Positions 62,429 through 64,000 of a stretch of DNA of 64,000 nucleotides are shown here, piece after piece. The translations under genes and the position numbers were made by a program. Each line of letters begins with the position of its first letter. Position 1 is the first letter of the stretch. The notes beneath the pieces are model-generated. The model was not told the origin of the DNA, searched no databases, and was given only the letters and a program-made list of their open reading frames with translations. Origin of the DNA: Viola odorata (taxonomy: Eukaryota; Streptophyta; Magnoliopsida; Malpighiales; Violaceae); NCBI GenBank assembly GCA_963691705.1, contig OY829543.1, positions 47,906,564-47,970,563 on the forward strand, read 5' to 3'.

Positions 62429-64000
62429 CTAGTGCCAAATCCCCAAAATAACTGCAATGCTAAAAAGCAATAGAAGGGTGATATCACCTCCTGGAAGAAT
62501 GGATGACCTGAAAAAATAAAACCACATCTATGAAATTCACATCTTTGGGCTTGTAGAAGAAATAAACAATGATCAAAAAGTTAAAACGAGAGATAAAGTG
62601 AAGAGAAGCAGAAAATTAACAGTGATCGACAAGATTCTTCTTTAACGCGTAGGTATCCTTACATAATTCGTCTGAGAGATCTCAGATCAACTACTACAAG
62701 ACCTAGTACATTCAAGTTAGAAAGTAGTTAGAAGCGGGGATTCTTGGAAATACCTGAGCTTCATCCTGGATTGCTGTATATATGCCATTACAGGAGGAAG
62801 TATGCCGAACAAGAAGCAGTTCGCGTAGACTCCAGCGAAATCAAGAGCTCTAGAAAACGTAGAGGGAAAGAAGGATCCTATGAGAATGGGACCACCAAGT
62901 ACCAGCACCATGACAAATTTATTATGCAGTGACTTAGGCTTCGCCATGCTTTTCGGTGGTTCAATATCTTCGTTAACAGAACAACTCAATCCATCGAATG
63001 AAGCTCTCCCCACATTTCCACCCGAATATGCTACCAAACCAACTCGTCCATTTCCAACTCCCTCTGAAAGCACTTGATGAGGGGAGTAATCTTGTTTCTT
63101 CGTCGAAGCCCTTCTCACAAATATCAAATCCAAGGTATCAAGAAGCTGTTTCGGAAAGCTAACTGCATACCCTATCAAGCTAGTTGCCAAAGCGGAAAAT
63201 GCAAAGCCCTGGACAGCAGATAAAGCAGAAGGATCGACGGAAAGTAACAAAGAGATGGGATCATTGGCGGAGGCAGCAGCAGCAGTGTTAGTCCTAGAAA
63301 GCCCCAAAACAAGCAAATTCCATGACAAGACCATCACCAAAGGAACAGACCCGCCGATCAACACTGCTTTTCTAGCCTCGGATAAATCCCCTGCAAGCTT
63401 ACATATAAATGGGGTGATAACATGGAACCCTAATGTTAGTACAGCTACAGGTATAGCAGGCAAGATTGATGAAGAAACGGTCCATGAGGTTGGGGCAAAT
63501 GCACCCAATACATTTGTTCTTGCCACAGATAAGCCAATGGCCACCAATGAAGTTATGGAAAACAGCATGAGAAAGCATAAAAATCGATTCGAAGTATCGA
63601 TAACCTTGAATGGAAAGAACCCAATTACAATCCCAACAACAAGAGGAAACAGTGCATGACCCAATACAGGATTCATCCATGGAAACCACTGAGATACTAT
63701 TGAACCAATGCCTGAAACACAAGCAACTAACAAGGAAAAACTCAAGCTAGCATAAACCAGAGCCACTAAAGCACCAAACCCACTTCCTAAAGCTTTAGTT
63801 GCTAAACCAGTAAAGCTCACCTCTTCCACTCCATCTTCTTCCATAGCTGCAAAACTAAGCTCAGCAACAAGAATGATTGAGGAAATTACATAAACCCAAC
63901 ACAAGAAAATAGCAATTGTTGATGTAAATGGTCCTGATTTTATGGTTGCAGCAGGCAAACCTAACATCCCTGGCCCTACTGCGGTGCCAATAATCAAGGT
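62429..64000 (-). CDS. Tryptophan/tyrosine permease-family transporter, 3' part
   Basis: Minus strand, open at the right edge of the window. The visible exons are >64000-62754 and 62507-62429, joined GT..AG in phase, ending with LPGGDITLLLLF and a tail IWH. About 440 residues are seen. Family members (Trp_Tyr_perm, APC superfamily) are multi-helix amino-acid transporters; plant members are generally predicted to be plastid-targeted. Seen: the first helix motif TLIIGTAVGPGMLGLP (compare GGTAVGAGMLALP in bacterial TyrP-type proteins), about ten further hydrophobic helices, FHVITPFICKLAGD, and a long hydrophilic insert before the last helices (FVRRASTKKQDY to EPPKSMAKPKS). The true start and any transit peptide lie beyond the window. 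The aromatic substrate is inferred from family membership only. Confidence 0.85.

Noticed and set aside
1..64000. CRISPR arrays, operons or bacterial-type systems
   Set aside because: The window is plant nuclear DNA with spliced genes; no regularly spaced repeats of that kind occur.

Overview
This window is nuclear DNA from a flowering plant, most likely a eudicot. Genes are split by AT-rich GT..AG introns and spaced by long AT-rich stretches full of small transposons. The protein families present (SIP aquaporin, ecto-apyrase, P-class PPR, two NAC factors, EULS lectins, U11/U12-65K) are typical of land plants. I could not identify the species from the sequence alone.

Layout. (1) 325-2686 +: complete SIP1-type aquaporin, 3 exons. 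(2) 3641-6931 +: complete apyrase of the Arabidopsis APY1/APY2 type, 9 exons, 471 aa. (3) 7522-13589 +: a decayed tandem copy of that apyrase. A long-terminal-inverted-repeat transposon sits in its exon 2, and a truncated minus-strand Ty3/gypsy fragment lies where exons 3-6 should be. (4) 14504-16375 +: intronless P-class PPR gene with a (GGTGAT)14 tract. (5) 16.4-23.8 kb: gene-poor, with an exact 28-bp inverted repeat and a Stowaway-type MITE. (6) 23793-25615 +: NAC factor of the NAM/NARS/NOR-like group. (7) 25.6-29.8 kb: gene-poor. (8) 29825-32794 and 36176-37206 +: a tandem pair of EULS-type (ricin-B-like fold) lectin genes separated by a 2.6-kb hAT-like element. (9) 37.2-46.3 kb: transposon-rich, including a SINE, a solo LTR, a PIF/Harbinger element with a dead transposase and several MITEs. 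(10) 46320-47775 +: NAC087/NAC046-type factor. (11) 47.8-56.8 kb: transposon-rich, with two more related LTRs, a LINE fragment and a strongly palindromic MITE. (12) 56786-61185 +: U11/U12 snRNP 65-kDa protein, 11 exons. (13) 62429-64000 -: 3' part of a tryptophan/tyrosine-permease-family transporter that runs off the right edge and converges on the previous gene.

The genes do not form a pathway or cluster; this is ordinary plant synteny. I see no new defence, biosynthetic or RNA system. The points most worth a second look are the apyrase tandem copy caught mid-decay, the 28-bp inverted repeat, the split stop codon of the first lectin gene, the Gly-Asp tract in the PPR protein, and the hAT-like element with gene-like content. 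Exon junctions were set by hand from GT..AG sites, reading phase and family conservation. UTRs and alternative splicing cannot be seen.
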